NCBI GenBank assembly: GCA_032690845.1
Contig: CM064424.1
Span: 36,221,511 to 36,285,510 of the forward strand
Direction: 5' to 3'
Source of the DNA: Eleusine coracana subsp. coracana
Taxonomy: Eukaryota > Streptophyta > Magnoliopsida > Poales > Poaceae
DNA length: 64,000 nt
Shown: one piece after another, positions 42,376-56,057 of the stretch
Layout: every line of letters starts with the position of its first letter
Position numbering within the stretch: position 1 is the stretch's first letter
The notes under the pieces: model-generated
What the model saw: only the letters and a program-made list of their open reading frames with translations
Databases searched by the model: none
Told to the model about the DNA's origin: nothing
Program-made: the position numbers and the translations under genes

Positions 42376-45300
42376 AGCCCAATTTTCATTTACCCGTATG
42401 TTATTTGATGGAAGTAGAGATAATGGAGGTTAAATGGGCTATGTAAATTACAGTATTGGGTGAGAAAAAATAAGAAAAGTGAAAAATAGTTTAAAAAACA
42501 TTAAAAAATCAGAAAAAATAGAAAATAATTTTAAAAAGCGTTGATCGTGATTGTAATTTCTTCTGATTGTGATTTGGTAACCTTTACACCAAGACTAAAA
42601 ATGATTGTTTCCAGTGTTGATTGCAATTTCTTCTGATCTCCAAATTTTTGATGATTTTACCAATTTTGACTCTTTAATTTAACGCTTGATCGAGATAAGA
42701 TGAATATAACTTGCACAGTTCATTGATAAGCGATGACTCCGATTCCATCACAACAAGAACAACTCGATTCAAAGCACGCCAAAAACAAAATTACACCAAA
42801 ATTAGCATCAATAATTTATCGGATATGAAGTACATTCATTTCTTCTTCTATCCAAGAACCAAATTTAGGTATCAAAAAAAAAAAACAAATCTCCTTGCTG
42901 CCGCCGTAGAGCTCCCTGTCGATGGCGCCGCCGCATTTTTGGCGCATTACTCCATGGAGGTGGAGGTGTTGTTGCAGGCGCCACCGAGCCGACTTGGGCC
43001 TGACCTGCCGCCGAGCCGTGGCCTGGCCTGTCGCCGAGATCGCCTGGCCCGTCGCCGAGCCCGCCTAGCCTGCACACGGGAGCCCGCCTGGCCTGGGGGC
43101 GAGCGAGACCAGCAAGGCGGGGGCGTTGAGCCGCGAGGTCTGGAAGCGCGCAGGGGCGCCGAGGCCTAGGCACGCGTGGAGGGCTGGAGGCGCACCGAGG
43201 CCTGGGCGCGCGCGGATCTGGCCGGCGGCCCGGCGGCGACGGTGTGCCGGCGGCAGTGAAGAAGCTCGGCTTGGGTTCCAGTCGGGAGTGAGCACGGGAG
43301 AGGGAGAGAGGAGAATAGAATTGTAGACATAGGGGCAAAATGGTCTTTTTTACAACTGGGTCCCACATGTATAGCTATGAAACCGTTAAATGGTAACAAA
43401 TGTTGAACGGAATATCATAGAGGTAAATGAAATTTAGTTGCATGGCATAGAGATGTCTAGCAACTTTTTTATGGCACATAGGTCACTAGCAACTTTCATA
43501 ATGACATAGGAGTAAAAACTCGAGGATCGGAGGGTTTAGACGGTACAAATTCGATACGGCAGTTTCCACGTTAGACCATGTTTAGGTAATCAGTTGATTG
43601 GGATGGAAAATAAATTAAATTCCTCTCCGATTCCTCTCAACCTATCTCTATTTATATTATACTATATAACTAGTAAATACCGGTGGGTTCCTATGAATAT
43701 AACTTACAATTCATATTGTTCATACAAATATACCATGAATTATTACGTCAGCACAAAGACTTTGAAAATCACTCCACATTGACATGACATCAAACTCGCA
43801 ATGACAATCATGGTGTACGAGCCTTGTGTTTCCATAACTTTCAAGCTTTGTCTGGAGATCCCCATTGTCTTTCGTATATATAGTTGTTTGAATTGCTTGT
43901 GAGCTCTGGTATACTCATGAAGCTCTTGGAGGCAAACATTTGTCGGAGCCTTTCATTTATGTTAACTTTCAGCTTTTTATTTGGACACCTCTTATTTCAT
44001 TCTATAGTTATTTGGATTCCGTTCATTCCTCTGTGAGTACTTGCTGATGAATGTTTACAGAGATAAAAAAAATCTTTGGAACACGTGTAGTGTGCAACCT
44101 TCTAGTAGTAACCATTGTACCCAATCGTTGCAGTGCAAGGTAGCTCAAGCTGGTAAATTAAGTGAATTAGTTTATATGTCATGATTATGTTCGACTCTTC
44201 AATAATGGAGCAGTCAGTTTATGAAAGAAAAAGAACTGTTGCATTTAATTAAAAAAAATCAGTTTTGTGCATGACACTATGTGAAACGCCGGCTTTGCCA
44301 AGTCCTCGTTCCACTCGACAAAATTATGAAAACACTCGGTAAAAGTATTATCGAGTGTTACACTTGTTAAAGAGCAGACAACAAAAAAGATGTCGGTAAA
44401 ATTTAATATGGAGTAACACATGTTGTATGTGAAGAGTATAAAAAATTTTGAGGTTAAAAGAGGAAAAAAATATTTCTTTATCGAGTGTCAAAAATAACTC
44501 AGCAAAATTTAATCTTTCTTCGAATGCGAGCAATAAATAATTAACGTGGCCAAAAACTAACTGCTAACATGAAAGATTGATAATTAATATATGACTGTGA
44601 ATCTTTAACAGTTATACACTTATATACTGAAAGGAAGAGGGCACTGTGAAGCTCTAGCAATTATACACTTATACTGAGAGGAAGAAGGCAGCTAGCACAA
44701 ACTACACACTAATCGAAAATGAAACACAAGGTCATGGAACGTAACTAACGAAAAATGACAAAATATGGTCGGGGGATCACCAAAGAAAAACCACGACAAT
44801 ACTTCTCCCAACCTAGCGGAAGATCAAAACTAAGGGATTCATCACGCAAAGGGGATCACGCATGGTAATTCGGATTACCAGACGACATTCACCTTGCTTG
44901 TGGCACGCAGGTTGTGAGGGAGATGTGGATGGGGTGGCGATGGGTTCTCACCGTTTTGCATGGCGGCGCGTGGAAGGCTTGGCAACGAACGGTGTGGACG
45001 ATTTCTCCTCGACGAGCTCACGTCGCAGGCGCCGTTCGAGCCACGGCAGCTAGGGTTACCGGGGCGTGGAGGGAGATAGAAGCGACATTAGACGTGCCGG
45101 CAACGGGTGGTCGACTTTGTCAGGGAGGCAGACACTACGTTAGTGTACGGGGACGTGACTAGTCGTCAAGGAGTCAGCTACTACATCGTGTGGCTCGTGA
45201 TTTGTGTGGAACTCGGACTCAAACACCAAAGCACGGGACGACACCAAAGAAAGGACAGAGGCGACTGCACCGTAATCAATATGTAGTAGAGATAAGACCG

Positions 45301-46154
45301 GTGCGATTGTCTCTGTACGGTAATTTTGGTGTCGCCTTGATGTGAAATAGGATTTCTGATCTTTGGATAGGATCTAATAATCTTGACTAAGGCGAAGGTG
45401 ATACATAAATTGATCCGGTTTTCAAATGATATGTTCTGAATCCGTAATCATAGCACAATATCTCCTCTGGTTATCAATCGTTCAAAAACGTTTGACCTTA
45501 CCGAGAAGGCTTATCCTTGCCTATAAATAAAAAATATAAACAAAAATAAAAAAAAATGCAACTAAATTTATAAGTAAACGATGAATCTCACAAGTTGGAG
45601 TCTCACAAACCGATCAAATGGTGAAACTGTTATCAACAAAATAATCTAAGCAAAATCCAAAACCTAATTAAGAGGTGGAGGCTATATATGAAGACCCTAG
45701 GGTCGTGCAATACCCCCTGGATGCAGCCTTAAGTAGGCTCAACTCGATACATAGCCCAAAGACCAATTACGGTGTCGCAACACTAGGACATATTCTGGAG
45801 GTCGAATTGTTTCAGCGATTGTCGATGGCTCGCGATGAATTTTGATATGGGACTAGTTGGGTTGGAAATGTCTTTTCGTTATCTTTCCAGACATATATAG
45901 AACATACAAATCCGAGTCTATATGCGTCCTGGGTGTTCGTTTTAGTGCAGACTGGTACTGGGCCCCAAAACAGACTCGAACTCGGTTTTGATGGGGCCTC
46001 CATCTTTGTTTGGAGGTCCTTGCTGACCCATCATGCCTCCAATCACCTCTCCAGCTATCTTCTCATCACCTCCATGGTTCCTAACAATAAATAATTCATT
46101 AGGTAGCAATATATTCTCAAAATCACATATACAAAATATTAGAAACGAGTTCAG
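42376..46154. other. Intergenic region, GC-rich island and transposon debris
   Basis: 42865-43330 is strongly GC-rich, with CCTGGCC/CGCCGAG words and overlapping frames on both strands but no domain; I read it as compositional. 44260-44530 has several TCGAGTGT and CTCGGTAAA motifs resembling CACTA subterminal repeats. 44860-45160 and 45680-46000 hold short frames without domains. No gene is supported. Confidence 0.4.
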
Positions 46155-47660
46155 CTATAAATTCAGGTGATGCATATGAACTTTCATCTTAATTGGAGGA
46201 GTGTTCTGTATATCCATAGGTGTGATGTCCTCATCATTCTCCCCCTTTTGAATTAGAGTTGTCCTCGACTCGATCTCATCTCTTTCTCCCAAGTGTGGTC
46301 TCAAATCTAAAATATGAAATATAGAACTATTTTCAAACATGGGATCCAACTCATATTGATATGCATTATGAAAATTTTCGTCACAATGTGAAACCAGAGT
46401 AGAAGGCATGCCATACAAATTAATGACTTCTTTGAAAACTTCCTTAGCAAGATGAACATCATTCTCACTCTTAAGACAAGATAGAAAATATGTGATCTTA
46501 AAAACACTAGAAAAACATGACATGATATGGTAATTGTTATTGTAGTTTTCTAGTTGGTCATTTGGTTGTACAACACAAGGAGGTTTTATGTTTGATCAAA
46601 TATAAACTTTGTACACCATAAGCACACCTCTATGATCATAGCTGCCTATAGCATGAAAATTATTTCTTATCAATAAAGGCAATTCAGTTTGAGAAAAGAT
46701 TTGCTTCTCCAAAGTACTTAGATTACAAAGAACATTAAATTTAATATAATCCAAAGTATTTAGAGATGATAACAATTTCTACTCATCCTTTTCACATGTA
46801 ACTAAAATCAAATATTTAATTTCAGCATTAGTGGATGAATCATAAGCAAAAGCATCAAGCTCATTTATTTGTTATGGCAATGATATACGTGAAGCATTGG
46901 CACAAAACTCCTCTTTATCACAAGGACCAATGGATAAATCAACTTGTGACAAAAGAACATCATCATAAGGTTCAAATATAGTAAGATTATTGGAATGATT
47001 CATCACATCAAGAAAGCTCTTACCTAAAGCAACAATTTATTCTTTATCTTTCCCACTATCATCTTTTTTATATATATGCTGAAATATATTAGTTGCAACA
47101 AGAGGCAAAGAAATATGTTCATCCTCTAGTAATTCAGATTTTGATGAAAGTGTTGCAATATTTGAAATAGCCCATTCTATCCTAAATGGTTCATTCTTTC
47201 TTCTCTCAAATCTTTGTTGATCCTCTTCTAAAATTTCAGCAGCGGTCATAGGTTTAAGAGTAACCCTTCTACCATTGTATTTAAATGAGTAGCTATTAGC
47301 AACGGTATTACGCAAAATATTATTTATAGAAATCCAAGGCTTATCCAATAACAAATAACATACTTGCATAGGTACTATATCAAATTCTGCACTATCCTTA
47401 TAAGAACAAATAAAAAATTCAATGTGTGCAATTTTATCTACCTTTATCTTACCACAAGAATTACCCATTAGATGTAGTATGGATATGGGTGTGGCTGTGT
47501 GGTCAAGTCAAGCTTCTCGACCAACTCTAAGCTTGCTATGTTGTGGCTACTCTCTCCATCAATGATGACACGACAACGATGATCCTTCACAACAAAGTAG
47601 TCTGGAACAAGTTGTTCATTTGATTTTGCTCTACCTTCCCCATTTGAGAACTAAGCACTC
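46155..47660 (-). pseudogene. Chromovirus-like Gypsy relic: protease and integrase ends, RT missing
   Basis: Minus strand. Near 47570-47480 the protease start CRVIIDGESSHNIASLELVE is readable. An open frame at 47468-47037 continues with FDIVPMQVCYLLLDKPW and YSFKYNGRRVTLKPM, the chromovirus protease/RT linker pattern. From 47037 to 46530 one frame stays open apart from three stops but shows no RT motif. At 46523-46155 integrase text (VHLAKEVFKEVINLYGMPST) is fused after SHCDENF directly to a C-terminal segment (LRPHLGERDEIESRT). It is therefore a deletion derivative of a chromovirus pol. Confidence 0.6.
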
Positions 47661-48134
47661 GTTATGCTACAACAATCATATTATCCTCATTAGTTGCCAT
47701 AGACTCATCATCATGAGTGTTGTGTCCTTTCATATTAGTAGCAAACAAGAAAACACACAAGAGTATATTTTTTTATCACTACCATGTGATCACGGTGGAA
47801 ACTCTCAACAAGCAATTGGAAGCATCTTACCAAGCTCTTACAAAGTTCTTAACCACAAGGCAAATGATACCTGGAGAGTGTGATCTGATGATTGCGAGGA
47901 TCAAAATTATGTGCCTGTTCAAAAGGATATATGTGGAGCTTTGAAGGCAAATCAAGGAATCAATCTGAATTTCTTGACTATTGTCAGGTTAAATAGTAAT
48001 CCAAGTAAGAAATCAATTGCTTAGTTGCTGATTTTTGAATATAAGTGAATAACAAAGCAACTCACACCAACGATAATGACACTTGATACTACCAAAGGAT
48101 TGAGCTGTGTGAAAAAATAAGCTTGTGTAGCACA

Positions 48135-48169
<35 letters not shown>

Positions 48170-48479
48170 AGCTATTCTCAAGTGTAAATGGGGCTACGCA
48201 CTGACAGTATTTAATTATAAGCAGCATGTAACACTTTAATATTTTGCGAGTAACTGTAGCATTTTTTTCTATTGTATTGTCTTCTTTCTGCTTTTTTCAC
48301 CTTTGCTGCGCTATGGTTTAGCAAAATAGAGTTTCATTGTATTTTAGTTTTTGCATAACAGATGTGCCGCTTAACAATTCTTAAGATGACAAGAGCAAAG
48401 CCCAAAGAGAAAAAAAATTAGCTAGTCTCAAGTAGGATCAAAGATCTCACAAAGGAATGAATAGGCTTACTAACCAAGG
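47661..48479. other. Noncoding flank of chromovirus relic, with GA microsatellite
   Basis: The first part on the minus strand probably continues gag-protease linker text (RVLSSQMGKVEQNQ near 47610-47660). The rest has no supported gene. A (GA)15 run lies at 48138-48167. The SIRE LTR starts at 48480. Confidence 0.4.
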
Positions 48480-50327
48480 TGAGAAACCATGTGGATATGT
48501 GCCATGGTTTACAATATATGTGATGAGTAATTGACTTGAGCGAATTCGGTGTTTGAGTTGAAATGCGTGAATTTGGAGATTGCATGAGTTTGTGCATGTA
48601 TTGGTGAAGTTGCAGGAGATGGGAAATGTGTTTGCTTGTCTCAAGATGTGTAGGTCAATGGAGTCGACTTGGTGGTCAACGGCGAGAGGATCGGGCACAA
48701 GTAGGGGACTTGGGGCCGGACGATCGAGATGCCGGATGAAGTTAAGGGTGATCCACACCGTACACATGGAGAGGCAAGAAGCACAGACGGTTTTGCGGTT
48801 GAGCCTCAAAACTATGGTGATGATGAAGACGGCGTGTTGACCAAGTCAAGGCGAGCGGGATGCCGATGCAAGTGACAAGGGGGCCCGATGGACAGGGACC
48901 GGAAGAGACTTTCTGGTGGTCAGGATTGCGGGACAAGGTGACACACGTCAACATCAAGAAGTCGCACTTTGAGAAGCGTGCAAAGCGGTTTCCTGGTTTG
49001 GGCCTCAAAACTGGTGGCGGCGATTGGAGGCGGACGTGGCACCATCGTGGAGCTTGCGTCGAGGCCAAGCAAAGTTGTGAAGGGTCTGATAGCATTCGGG
49101 CGACAAGGAGAAAGATGGACAATTATGCCCCCGGTGGTAGGTGGGTGTGTTATATAGGTCAAGGGTAGTGTTGTCATATGGACAATAGACCTTGGGCCTA
49201 TATAAGGAGAGGTAGGGCTGGTGGAAGCGGGGCCTCTTTTTCCCACAGCCTTGCCTTAGGTCTTCATTCAAAGTGCTAGGAGAGGTCTTCATGTTTTAGA
49301 GGAGAGGAGAGTGTGTGTGAGAGACATCTCTTGCTCTTCCAAATAGTGGAAGGAAGAGGGTGGCTTCCTAGCCTTGTACCTATGGATCTTGTAAGCATGT
49401 TTCCATGATATAAGATTTATTTTTGTCTCTAGATCTTCCTCTCTCCCTAAATCCGGAATTTCTCTTTTTTTCCCTATTTTTGGAGTTATTTTCGTGGGAA
49501 TTTTCGATCCTCTTTTTGGATGAGTTTTTGGGGTGGATTTCTTGGGGAACTTCATGCTATGATGAGCTAGATCAATCCTACATAGGTCCATGACCAAATC
49601 TAGAGCTCTAGCACCTTCAATTTGAAGGATTTCTCAGGTTTCCCTTTTTTGGTGTTCTTGGCACAAGATCTAAAATTCGTGATGATTCCTTGAGCCAATT
49701 GAGTGGATCTTCTAGGATTAGGGTCATGATGTGTTGAGGATTGTCTGGTCCAAAAATCGCATCATTTGGAGTTTGTTTGATTAGGTTTTGGTCAAGTTTT
49801 GTCTAATCCCAAATCTTTTTCTGTTCTGTTGGGGGTCGATCGCCACTACCGATGACCAGGACCGGCACTGCCGGTGGATCAGAACTCTTATCGACATAGC
49901 TGATATCTTGAGTCCGAACCCCGTATCGGCACTGCTGATGGCAGCAACCGGCACTGCTGATGCGCTCCTTTTCTGAGTCTTGAGAACCCCGCACCAGCAC
50001 TGCCGATTGGTTTGACTGGCACTGCCGATGGTCCCAACCGGCACTGCCGATGGACCTAACCGGCACTGTAGATGGGAGTCCAGAGAGGTTTGACTTGTGT
50101 GCATTTCTTGACTATTTCGAGTCTTTTTAGTTCTTTTTTGTTTCTGTTGTGTGTCCACGGCTGTTGTTGATCACTCCTAAGGGTAACACATCACTAGTTG
50201 GTGTGTGTAGTCTTGGTGATCATTTTTGAGGTTGGCTTGGGTTGTAATTGGGATATAGGCTAAGTTCTTGAGAAGAATTTTAATAGGCTCCCATTCACCC
50301 CCCTCTGGTTGCCTTCTCGGTCCTTCA
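48480..50327 (+). repeat. 5' LTR of SIRE copy 2
   Basis: Starts TGAGAAACCATGTGG and ends TCCTTCA three bases before the PBS; 1848 bp. TATATAAG at 49199-49206 is the likely TATA box. The palindrome cluster based on CGGCACTGCCGAT lies at 49858-50076. Confidence 0.88.
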
Positions 50328-50329
50328 AT

Positions 50330-50341
50330 TGGTATCAGAGC
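50330..50341 (+). other. Primer binding site, tRNA-iMet type
   Basis: TGGTATCAGAGC, perfect complement to the plant initiator tRNA-Met 3' end, directly after the LTR. Confidence 0.9.
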
Positions 50342-50390
50342 CAGTTTGATCACTAGTTGACCCTAACTGGCTTTGTGATCCGAAGGTGAC

Positions 50391-52850
50391 ATGGTGAAGC
50401 GTGTGGTAAAGCTTTGGATGTTCGGTGGAGAGGACTTGCCCTACTGGAAATCGTAGACCAAGGCTTTTCTGCTGAGTCAAGGACGTGGTATCTGAGACAT
50501 CGTTGAGCAAGAATACAACATACCTACCGACCTCAACACCGCTCCAATAGGTGAGTTGAACAGGTATGAAAACAACTCCAAAGCTGTCAATATTATGCTC
50601 TCTGCACTTGGTAGGAGTGAACATGATTGCATTGCACACCTTGACACTGCTCATGCTATTTGGGATAAGCTTTGCATGTACCACGAGGGTACCAATCAAG
50701 TCAAGTCTATGCGTAAGGATTCTTATAATAGACAGTACCAAACCTTTGCACAAAAACCTGGCGAGTCACTAGATGACACTTTTCATAGGTTTGAGGCAAT
50801 TGTGTGCAACTTGCGGGCTTGTGGTAACCTTGTGTACAATGACAATGATAGAGCTAAGCAATTGCTGTACTCACTTGATGAAAATGTTTGGGGGGTTAAA
50901 ATTGTTGCTCTAGAAGAAATGGCTGACTTTAATACTCTGAACTATGAGCAACTGTGTAGCAAGCTGAAATCTCATGAACTGTCTAGGAAATCTCATACTA
51001 ATCATGTTAATCCTACTTCTATAATGGCTTTGCTTTCTAGCTCTCAGAAGGGTAGTCACAGTGATGCTTCTTACATAACTAACCCCGCTCACTTGACAAG
51101 TATTCCTTGGAGTTTGTTCTGTCTTCTCTTGTTACAGCTTCCGATGAACAGATGGAGTGCATTCCTGACGAGGAGCTATCCTTGCTCACAAGGAAGATCA
51201 AGAAGTTCTACAACAACTACAAGAAGAGAAGAGGAGGTGGTTAGAGAACCTGCTTCGAGTGTGGTGACCTGGGACACTTCATTGTTGACTGTCCCAAGAA
51301 GAAGAAAAGGGCGGGTACCATGACAACAACACTGAAGATTTCAAGCAGAAGAAGAACCTCTTCTACAAGAAGGGCAAGAACTCTAAGAAGTTTGCCAAGG
51401 CCATTGCACGCGCCTGCGTTGCTGCCTTGAGCGATGTCGACCTCACATCAAGAGAAGGCCTTACAAGCTGGGAGGAGGAGGTTGAGAAGCCACGAGTCAA
51501 GAGGAAGGATGACTTCATCGGCCTTTGCTTCATGGAAAAGAATGACCACGACATCGACTCTGGCTCAGACTCTGACATAAGTGAGGTACCTCCCAAGAGC
51601 TCTCTTCTGAACTTGATCATTTGCATGATATTCTGCTCATGCAAGATGATAAGCTTTGCAGTGCTGTTCGTGAGAGTAGAGAGCTTAAGTCTAAGTTGGA
51701 GAGTGCTGAGTATGAGATCACTTTGTTTAGGTCTGAGCTTGCTAAAGATGATATTATTGCTGAGTGTGAGTCTTGTCAAGTTGTAATGAGTGATCTTGCA
51801 CAGAGGGAAAGTGTGCATGCTCAAGTTGCGAGTCAGCTTGAGAGTGCCCTTAAGGAGCTTGATGAATTCAAGGCTAGACCAACTGTTTTGGGTGCATGTC
51901 AAAAGTGCCCCAAGCTCACTAGTGAGTTGGAAGATCAAACCCTCAAAGTCAAAAAGCTCGAGTCCAAGCTGCTAAATAAGACTCACTCTAAGGTACTTCC
52001 ACCACCATGTGAAGTGTGTTTCTCTCTTAAGGACAAGCTTGTAATCACTAGGGAGGAAAACAAAGTCCTAGTCCAAGAAAATGACTATCTTATCTCTAGG
52101 CTCCAAAGAACCCTAGTGAGTGAGGAGAAGATTGAGAGTGACTTGGTAAGAGTCAAAGAGAGTGCTAGTAGGTCAACCTACAACTTGGGCTTGGGATTTG
52201 AGAGGTGTGACAAAGAGAGTGAAAGTATGGGTAAGTTTGTGCTTAGCTCTAGCTACAAGGATGAGGAACAATCCATCAAACCCACTGACACATACTATCC
52301 ACCAAACCCCAAACCTTCCTTTAACCCAAAGCAAACAGAGAAGCCAAAACCCAAACCTCCTATGCAAACAAAGCCTAAATATGAGAGTGTCTATATTTGT
52401 ATGTTATGTGGTCGTAAGGGTCACTTGGATGAGTACTGTTATAGGCGTAAGAGGATTGAGAGGATGCAAGCTGAGTTGACTAGGAATGTGCATCATGATG
52501 ATTTTGTTGACTTCCAGTCTCGCTCTTTTTCTTGTGCCTATCATGGACAGGGTCATCCTTCATATGGCTTTGATTCACGAAACAAAGGCTTTGCGCAGCA
52601 GCGCTTTGGCGCCCCACGTTTTCCCCATCATGGTGAGCGTCGCTCGCGTGGATTTGGCTTTCACACAGATGATTTCTATCCTCACAACCCCAGGTTTGAG
52701 TCGAGACGCTTTGATAGGCTACATTTTCCCCATCGTGGTTCTCGTCCCATGCGTTCGAATGATAATGTGCAAGGAACTGTGATGACTACTACCGGTCGTA
52801 TGGTAAAGTGTTGGATTCCCAAATGCTTTTTGACTAACCCTAGCACTTAG
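50391..52850 (+). pseudogene. SIRE-clade gag with coiled coil and two zinc knuckles (broken)
   Basis: ATG at 50391 (MVKRVVKLWMF). TAG and TGA interrupt the first 40 residues; the frame is then open over the UBN2-like gag core to about 51100. A shift precedes the first zinc knuckle (CFECGDLGHFIVDC, near 51252-51293) and more shifts follow. From 51621 a 400-residue frame carries a coiled coil, several CxxC pairs (ECESC, ACQKC, CEVC), a Pro/Lys-rich stretch and a second zinc knuckle (CMLCGRKGHLDEYC, near 52399-52440). It ends with an Arg/Phe/His-rich tail at the TAG at 52848-52850. The unusually long gag fits SIRE/Maximus. Confidence 0.85.
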
Positions 52851-52865
52851 CCATCAACTTTTCCT

Positions 52866-55800
52866 TCTTGTTCTTTGTAGGTAGCAGGTGGAGGCCTGGA
52901 GAACAAATGGTTGATAGACTCTGGATGTTCACGCCACATGACCGGAGATGCAAAGTGGTTCTCCAGCCTCACTCCCATGAAGCGCCGGGAGTATGTGACC
53001 GTTGGAGATGACAAGAGAGGGAGAGTGAAGGCAAGAGGTGCAGTAAAGGTAAATGAAAAATTCACTCTCAAGGATGTTGGTTTGGTTGAACATCTCAAGT
53101 ACAATCTCCTCTCTATCTCTCAGCTGCTTGACGTTGGTTTGGAAGTGCACTTTAAGAAAAATGCTTCTTGTATTCTTAATTTGAGTGACTCTTTGGTTTG
53201 TGGGATTTCTAGCATTGGGAAAGTTTTTCAAGCTGATTTTGCTGGTTCTCCTGGTTCTCACAAGTGCTTGTTTGCTTAATCTTCTTATGAGCTCTGGAAA
53301 TGGCATAGGAGACTAGGTCACATGAGCTTTGACTTGCTTTGTCACTTAAGTGGCCTAGAGTTGATCCAAGGATTGCCTAAGCTCAAATTTGATAAGGATT
53401 TAGTTTGTGCTCCTTGTGGTCATGGGAAAATGATTGCTGCTTCTCATCCACCAATTAATTTGGTCATGACTGAACGCCCTGGAGAGTTGCTTCACATGGA
53501 CACTGTTGGTTCTTCTCGGGTTCGTTCGGTGGGTGGGAAGTGGTATGTTCTTGTGATTGTTAAAGACTATTTTTCTACTCTTGGGTTTACTTTCTTGAGA
53601 CCAAGGATGAAGTGTTTCATCACTTTCGGAGCTTAGCTTTGAGGTTGTTCAAGGAACTCCCTGGTGCATTACGAGCAATCCATAGTGATAATGGCACCGA
53701 GTTCAAGAACTCCTCCTTTGATGCTTTCTATCTTGAGCATGGCATTGAGCATCCGTTTTTAGCACCTCGTGTTCCCCAACAGAATGGTGTGGTCAAAAGA
53801 AAGAACAGAACCTTGGTGGAGATGGCCGGGACGATGCTCGATGAGCATAGGACCCCGAGGTGGTTCTGGGCTGAGGCCATTAGCACTGCTTGCTTTGTTT
53901 CCAATCAGATTTTCTTGCGCTCAATTCTTAATGTGACTTCCTATGAGCTACATTTTGGGAGGAAGCCATCTATTTCTCATTTGCGTGCCTTTGGTTGCAA
54001 GTGCTTCATTCTCAAGCGTGGCAATCTTGATAAGTTTGGGTCGAGAACTTCTGATAGTATCTTTCTTGGCTACACCCTTCATGACCATTCCTACAGAGTT
54101 TTGAATTTTGAGACTAACACCATCATAGAGTCTTGCAATGTAACCTTTGATGAATCAAACACTTGTGCAAGCAATGTGATTGAGACTGTAGGTACCAAGG
54201 AGATGGAGGAGAGCATCTTTGTAGAAGAGAACCTACAGGGCTTGGATGATGACGATGATGAGTCATTCCATCTCACATCCGAGCTTGTTCCTGCTACTAC
54301 CACCACTCTAGCAGAGGGTCCAGAAGCTTCTATATCTACTTTAGCAGCTGTCGAGCGAGCTCCAGCCGTGGTTGAGGGGGAGGTACTGAGAGAGAGGCTC
54401 CTCACCACATTCAGCGTCACCATCCACCTCAACAGATGATTGGTAATCTCTATGAGAGGACAACAAGGTCAAGGTCTGCACATCTTGCCTTCTTTACCAA
54501 TTCTCTCTTTGTTGCCACATTTGAACGCTGGGTTGTTGGGCACGTACTATCTGATGAACATTGGGTTAATGCCATGCATGAGGAGTTGGAGAACTTTGAG
54601 AGAAACAAAGTATGGACCCTAGTAGAGCCTCCTGTTGGTGTCAATGTCATAGGAACAAAATGGGTGTTTAAAAACAAGCATGGGGAAGATGGTGAGGTTG
54701 TTAGAAACAAGGCTAGGCTTGTTGCCCAGGGTTTTAGTCAAGTGGAGGGCTTAGACTATGGGGAAACCTTTGCTCCTGTTGCACGCATAGAATCCATTAG
54801 GATCTTGCTTGCATTTGTTGCTTCTAAGGGCATTATACTTTATCAAATGGATGTCAAGAGTGCTTTCCTGAATGGTTTCATAGTGGATGAGGTTTATGTA
54901 AAACAACCATCTGGCTTTGAGCATCACAAATACCCAAACCGTGTGTACAAGGTTTAGAAGGCTTTGTACGGGCTAAAGCAAGCACCTAGGGCATGGTATG
55001 CTAGGCTTAAGACCTTCTTGCTAGAGCGCGGGTATGTCATGGGGCGTGTTGACAAAACCTTGTTCACTCTCAAGCATGGCAATGACTTTTTAATGGTTCA
55101 GATTTACGTGGATGATATCATCTTTGGTGGTTCCTCTCATGCTCTTATGTCCAGATTTCAGGAAGCCATGGAAAGTGAATTTCAGATGTCGATGATGGGT
55201 GAGCTCACCTTCTTTCTTTGACTTCAAATCAAGCAGTGCAAGCAAGGCACTTTCATACATCAAGCCAAGTACACGAAGGATCTCGTAAAGAAGTTCGACA
55301 TGGTCCATGTGAAGCCGTTGTCTACACCGATGTCCACTACAATGGCACTTGGCCCCGATGAAGACTGTGAAGTGGTGGACCAAAGGGGGTACAGGAGCAT
55401 GATTGGCTCCCTCTTGTACCTGACGGTGATAAGATCCGACATACACTTTGCAGTGTGTCTTTGTGCTCGCTTTCAAGCCTCCCCAAGGGTGACTCATCGC
55501 AAGGCTGTCAAGCGCATCTTCAGATATCTCAAATACACCCTTGAGTTTGATCTTTGGTACTCTGCATCTTCATCTCTTGATCTCATTGGGTATTTGGATG
55601 CGAACTTTGCTGGGTGTAGAATTGATAGGAAGAGCACTTCTGGTACTTGCCATTTCTTGGGTACTTCTTTGATCTGTTGGTCTTCTCATAAGCAGTCGAG
55701 TGTAGCCCAATCCACCATAGAGGCTGAGTATGTTGTTGCTGCTCACAAATCCTATGGATTGTATCCACCATGAGAGACTATGGGTTAACTTTTAAGAGTG

Positions 55801-56057
55801 TCCCACTCATGTGTGATAACTCCAGTGCTATATGCTTAGCCAAAAACCCAGTCCAGCATGGTAAGGTCAAACACATCAATGTGCGATCTCAGTTCCTGAG
55901 AAACAATGTTGAAAAGGGGGATGTTGAGCTCAAATACATCAACACCAGAAACCAACTAGCTGATATCCTCACCAAGCCCCTAGATGCTTCGAGACATGCT
56001 TTTCTTCGGGGGGGGGGGGGGGGGGGACTTGGTGTTTGTCATCCTTATGACATCATT
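52866..56057 (+). pseudogene. SIRE-clade pol: protease, integrase, RT, RNase H (broken)
   Basis: Protease: WLIDSGCSRHMTGD near 52905-52946. Integrase: zinc site WHRRLGHMSF...CAPCGHGK (53299-53426), core HMDTVGSSR, HSDNGTEF and QQNGVVKRKNRTL; the Glu of the usual VSERKN is Lys here, so the triad is lost. RT: WVFKNKHGEDG, QMDVKSAFLNG and YVDDIIFGGS (near 55108-55137). RNase H: GYLDANFAG, STIEAEYV and LMCDNSSAI. Breaks: TAA at 53277, shifts near 53615, 54430 and 55760, TAG at 54955 and TGA near 55219. The normal LRGELG end is replaced by a G19 run at 56008-56026. Confidence 0.9.

Noticed and set aside
42865..43370. Overlapping long open frames on both strands
   Set aside because: GC-rich composition gives open frames everywhere; no domain, no start context and strongly repetitive words.
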